Below are positions 5,122-7,504 of a stretch of 7,504 nucleotides of DNA, in pieces (position 1 is the stretch's first letter; each line of letters begins with the position of its first letter). This DNA is from Marinoscillum sp964351885 (GTDB taxonomy: Bacteria; Bacteroidota; Bacteroidia; Cytophagales; Cyclobacteriaceae): contig CAYGPP010000163.1 in NCBI GenBank assembly GCA_964351885.1, positions 1 to 7,504 on the forward strand, read 5' to 3'. The notes beneath the pieces were generated by a model, which searched no databases, was not told the DNA's origin, and saw only the letters and a program-made list of their open reading frames with translations. The position numbers were made by a program, and so were the translations under genes.

Positions 5122-7251
5122 ATGGAGGAGAAAGAAAACAAGATGCCTGAGGAAATAAATGAAGCTCAGGAAGGTGTTCAGGAACAAACTGAATTAAGTG
5201 ATACCAGTACTTTGAAAGATCAACTAGAAGCCACACCAGCAACAGAAGTTGTGGAAGACGCACCACCAAGCAGTCAGGTGGTGGCGGCAGGTTCGAATCA
5301 AAGTGTAGGATCAGAAGAGGAGGTGAGGGAAGAAGCATCCACAGAGGTTAGTGCGACTAATACAGAGCCTAGCAAACAACCCCCAGTTCCAGAAGCTGCC
5401 AACAACGAGAAGCCTTTAATTGCTGAAGAACCTGCCGTCGCTAAAGAAAAAGCTGTAACAGAAGAGGAGGTCATCTCTGAAGACGAGACGGCTGATTCTA
5501 GTGATGAAGACGAAGGGGAGAATGAAGATGAAAAGCTTCTTGGATCGTTGCACCTTGAAGATGCCACAAAACAAGAGATTTTGGATGCCCTCAATCAGGT
5601 ATCTGAGATGACTCAAATGCGTGTGCTGGACAAAGCGTTGAAGGAAATTGGCCCTCATTATGATAAGATTTTTGAAGCTGAAAAGAAGGCAGCGAAAGCG
5701 TCTTTTGTAGCTGGCGAAAATGATGCCGAGGATTTCCAGTTTAATGGTGATGAAACTGATCAGGCTTATTTTCAGCTATTTGATAAGCTAAGACACAAAA
5801 AACATAAATTTTTCTCCGAGCTTGAGAAAAGTAAAGATGAGAACCTGAAGCGAAAAGAAGAGACTCTAGAGAAGCTTCGTGAGTTAGTAGATGGAGAAGA
5901 AAGCACATCTTCCATCAATGCACTCAAAACCTTACAGGAAGAGTGGAAGAGTATTGGTCATGTGCCATCAGCATACGTGAAGACCCTTTGGGCTAATTAC
6001 AATGCGCTCATGGATAGATTTTACGATAATCGTAGTATCTACTTTGAGCTCAAAGAGCTGGATAGAAGAAAAAATTTGGAGGCTAAGAAGGAGCTTTGTG
6101 CACGAGCGGAAGCCCTTACCGATTCAGATAACCTTAAGGAGGCGATTGTTCAACTTAACGAATTGCATGAGGAATACAAGCACCTAGGGCCTGTGCCGAA
6201 GGAAGTTCAGGAAGAGCTATGGCAAAGGTTCAAAGCGGCTTCTGACGATGTTTACTCCAAGCGAAAGGATTATTATGATGGTTTGAAATCTGAACTCTCT
6301 GAGAATGCCGAGAAAAAAAATGCGTTGACAGAAGAAGTAGCTAAACTGGTTGAGTTTAACTCAGACAAAATAAGTGACTGGAATAAAAAAACTAAAGAGC
6401 TTTTAGAACTTCAAAAGAAATGGGAAGCCATAGGAGGTTTACCTAGAGATCGTTCTAAAGTTATTAATAAGCAGTTTTGGGGAGGATTTAAGCAATTTTT
6501 TAGCAATAAGAATGCATTCTTTAAGTCGCTGGAAGGTCAGCGTGAGGAGAACCTCAAGAAGAAAGAGGAGCTTTTGGCGAAAGCAGAAGAATTGAAGTCA
6601 AGTGAAGAGTGGGAGAAAGCGGCCAATGAGTTTAAAAGATTACAAAATCAATGGCGTGAAATTGGACCGGTACCAGAGAAGGTTAGAAATGAGGTATATA
6701 AAAAATTCAAAAGGGCTTGCGATGAATTTTTCAACCGTAAGCGAGAAAATGGAAGCGTTCAAGAAAAGGAGTACGAGAAAAATCTCGTGACTAAGGAAGA
6801 AACTTGTAGCATGCTGGAGGCGTATCTTAATTCTGATACTATAGAGTTGAGTGAAGTGTATGACTTATTTGGTAAGTTTTCCTCTGCAGGCTTTGTGCCA
6901 CGAGGTGCTATCAAGAAAATTCAAGCTCGTTTTGATGGGATAGTGGAGCAGTTATTGCAATTACCAGACCTTGAGGATACGCAGAGGGTAGAGATTGAAA
7001 CTCAACTTGAACTGAGTAAGATGAAGGGAGGAGCCAATTCTAGTCATAAGCTTCAAAAAATGGAATTTACCATTCGAAGAAAGGTTAGTGACTTGGAAAA
7101 TAACATAGCTACTTGGAACACCAATTTAGACTTTTTTGCTGCTTCTAAAACTGCAGATAAGCTACGTAAGGAGTTTGATGGAAAGATAGAAAGCGCCCGT
7201 ACTCAGATCGTGGAATTGAAGAAGCAATTGAAATTATTAAAACAAGCTTAA
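5122..7251 (+). CDS. DUF349 repeat protein with long acidic N-terminus
   Basis: The 709-residue protein has a low-complexity acidic N-terminus (about 1-140, rich in E, D, A, T, S and P, with EDETADSSDEDEGENEDE around 120-137) and a helical body. DUF349 modules of 75-82 residues repeat in tandem. Each starts with a K/E-rich helix and carries a W/Y..IG.VP core: SIGHVP (277-282), HLGPVP (354-359), AIGGLP (436-441), EIGPVP (513-518) and a degenerate GFVP (590-593). Residues about 620-709 form a final coiled-coil-like helix. No signal peptide or membrane segment is present, so it is probably cytosolic. The molecular function of DUF349 is not established. The ATG at 5122 is chosen; another at 5143, preceded by GGAGGAG (5124-5130), would remove seven residues. 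The gap to yqgE is 52 nt with no clear promoter or terminator, so cotranscription is possible. Confidence 0.88.
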   Translation: MEEKENKMPEEINEAQEGVQEQTELSDTSTLKDQLEATPATEVVEDAPPSSQVVAAGSNQSVGSEEEVREEASTEVSATNTEPSKQPPVPEAANNEKPLIAEEPAVAKEKAVTEEEVISEDETADSSDEDEGENEDEKLLGSLHLEDATKQEILDALNQVSEMTQMRVLDKALKEIGPHYDKIFEAEKKAAKASFVAGENDAEDFQFNGDETDQAYFQLFDKLRHKKHKFFSELEKSKDENLKRKEETLEKLRELVDGEESTSSINALKTLQEEWKSIGHVPSAYVKTLWANYNALMDRFYDNRSIYFELKELDRRKNLEAKKELCARAEALTDSDNLKEAIVQLNELHEEYKHLGPVPKEVQEELWQRFKAASDDVYSKRKDYYDGLKSELSENAEKKNALTEEVAKLVEFNSDKISDWNKKTKELLELQKKWEAIGGLPRDRSKVINKQFWGGFKQFFSNKNAFFKSLEGQREENLKKKEELLAKAEELKSSEEWEKAANEFKRLQNQWREIGPVPEKVRNEVYKKFKRACDEFFNRKRENGSVQEKEYEKNLVTKEETCSMLEAYLNSDTIELSEVYDLFGKFSSAGFVPRGAIKKIQARFDGIVEQLLQLPDLEDTQRVEIETQLELSKMKGGANSSHKLQKMEFTIRRKVSDLENNIATWNTNLDFFAASKTADKLRKEFDGKIESARTQIVELKKQLKLLKQA

Positions 7252-7267
7252 ATTTTCTTCTTGTGCC

Positions 7268-7298
7268 TTTGTATTATTTGATTGGAATGATACATTTG
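7268..7298 (+). promoter_or_regulatory. Bacteroidota-type promoter of the tRNA operon
   Basis: TTTG (7268-7271), a 19-nt spacer and TACATTTG (7291-7298) match the full Bacteroidota consensus, TTTG and TAnnTTTG at near-ideal spacing. Transcription should begin around 7303-7307, right after the DUF349 gene, giving a leader of roughly 145-150 nt before the tRNA. This is the best promoter match in the window. Confidence 0.75.
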
Positions 7299-7303
7299 CA
7301 CTC

Positions 7304-7347
7304 GCTTTCATAGAGAGCAAACAAACAGATTCTACTGCGATGCAGTA
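7304..7347 (+). other. structured 5' leader of the tRNA transcript (two hairpins)
   Basis: Two compact hairpins follow the predicted start site. GCTTTC (7304-7309) pairs with GAGAGC (7313-7318), including one G-U pair, across ATA. TACTGC (7333-7338) pairs perfectly with GCAGTA (7342-7347) across GAT. Neither is followed by a T-run, so they do not look like terminators. They may guide leader processing; that is inference. Confidence 0.4.
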
Positions 7348-7351
7348 AATC

Positions 7352-7408
7352 AGGCCTCCTTAGCTCAGCTGCGGTTCGGCGTTCCGATAGAGCAACTTGT
7401 TGCAAAGT
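7352..7408 (+). pseudogene. tRNA-Thr 5'-end fragment with a D-loop insertion
   Basis: AGGCCTCCTTAGCTCAGCT (7352-7370) is identical to 7450-7468, the start of the downstream tRNA-Thr plus two bases. TAGAGCAACT (7388-7397) is identical to 7471-7480. Between these blocks a 17-nt segment (7371-7387) replaces the two D-loop guanines and can form TCGG-CGTT-CCGA. D-stem bases GCTC and GAGC are kept. Beyond 7397 the similarity ends: ACTT (7395-7398) and AAGT (7405-7408) could mimic an anticodon stem, but with a six-base loop. No T-arm and no 3' acceptor strand complementary to GCCTCCT is found before the true tRNA. It cannot make a normal tRNA and reads as a broken duplicate retained in the operon leader. 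Confidence 0.6.
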
Positions 7409-7451
7409 CACAGAACAGAGAAAAGCACTTAGTGAAAAGAGGTAATTAGAG

Positions 7452-7504
<53 letters not shown>

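Noticed and set aside
5120..5658. Several minus-strand open frames opposite the N-terminus of the DUF349 protein
   Set aside because: The Glu- and Ser-rich codons on the plus strand read as Ser/Leu/Phe/Pro-rich antisense frames with no stops; composition explains them.
6002..6790. Two short plus-strand frames (6002-6187 and 6602-6790) inside the DUF349 gene
   Set aside because: They are out-of-frame readings of the repeat modules, rich in R and K, with no independent start signals.
7245..7265. Possible terminator after the DUF349 gene (ACAAG pairing with CTTGT)
   Set aside because: Five pairs across a 13-base loop, without a downstream T-run, do not make a credible terminator.
7333..7347. 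TACTGC-GAT-GCAGTA as an integrase attachment core or terminator
   Set aside because: There is no second copy, no integrase and no T-run; it is treated as a leader hairpin.
7352..7440. A complete second tRNA with an intron or enlarged D-loop
   Set aside because: No matching 3' acceptor strand, T-arm or regular seven-base anticodon loop can be found before the true tRNA, so it is only a 5' fragment.

Overview
The window reads as ordinary chromosomal DNA from a member of the Bacteroidota, most likely a Cytophagales-type marine or soil bacterium (inference). Three things point there. Exact TAnnTTTG minus-7 boxes, the signature of the Bacteroidota primary sigma factor, lie upstream of trxB, pdxH and the tRNA operon. 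Shine-Dalgarno sequences are mostly absent. The gene set includes a bacillithiol-pathway deacetylase and a multi-repeat DUF349 protein. The DNA is moderately AT-rich and densely coding, and I see no mobile element, CRISPR array or phage gene.

Layout. Positions 1-101 hold the C-terminal end of the housekeeping sigma factor RpoD. Next comes trxB (thioredoxin reductase, 195-1154) with its own promoter and a strong intrinsic terminator, which sits directly against the start codon of bshB1 (bacillithiol deacetylase, 1209-1928). A two-gene minus-strand unit follows: pdxH (3139-3780) and, overlapping its 3' end by 28 nt, a soluble family 2 glycosyltransferase (1916-3166) whose end overlaps bshB1 tail to tail by 13 nt. 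A 126-nt divergent intergenic region, with an inverted repeat around the putative pdxH minus-7 box, separates these from a plus-strand run: miaE (tRNA hydroxylase, 3907-4491), yqgE/algH (4491-5069, stop and start overlapping as TGATG) and a 709-residue DUF349-repeat protein (5122-7251). The window ends in a tRNA operon: a well-matched promoter (7268-7298), a leader of about 150 nt rich in hairpins, and the 5' two-thirds of tRNA-Thr(TGT).

Functional themes. TrxB and BshB1 both serve cytosolic thiol redox balance (the thioredoxin and bacillithiol branches). PdxH makes pyridoxal 5'-phosphate. MiaE modifies A37 of certain tRNAs. The glycosyltransferase substrate, YqgE and the DUF349 protein remain functionally undefined. 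The most unusual item is a broken copy of the tRNA-Thr 5' end in the leader of the tRNA operon, in which a 17-nt hairpin-forming segment replaces the two D-loop guanines. I found no convincing new multi-gene system.
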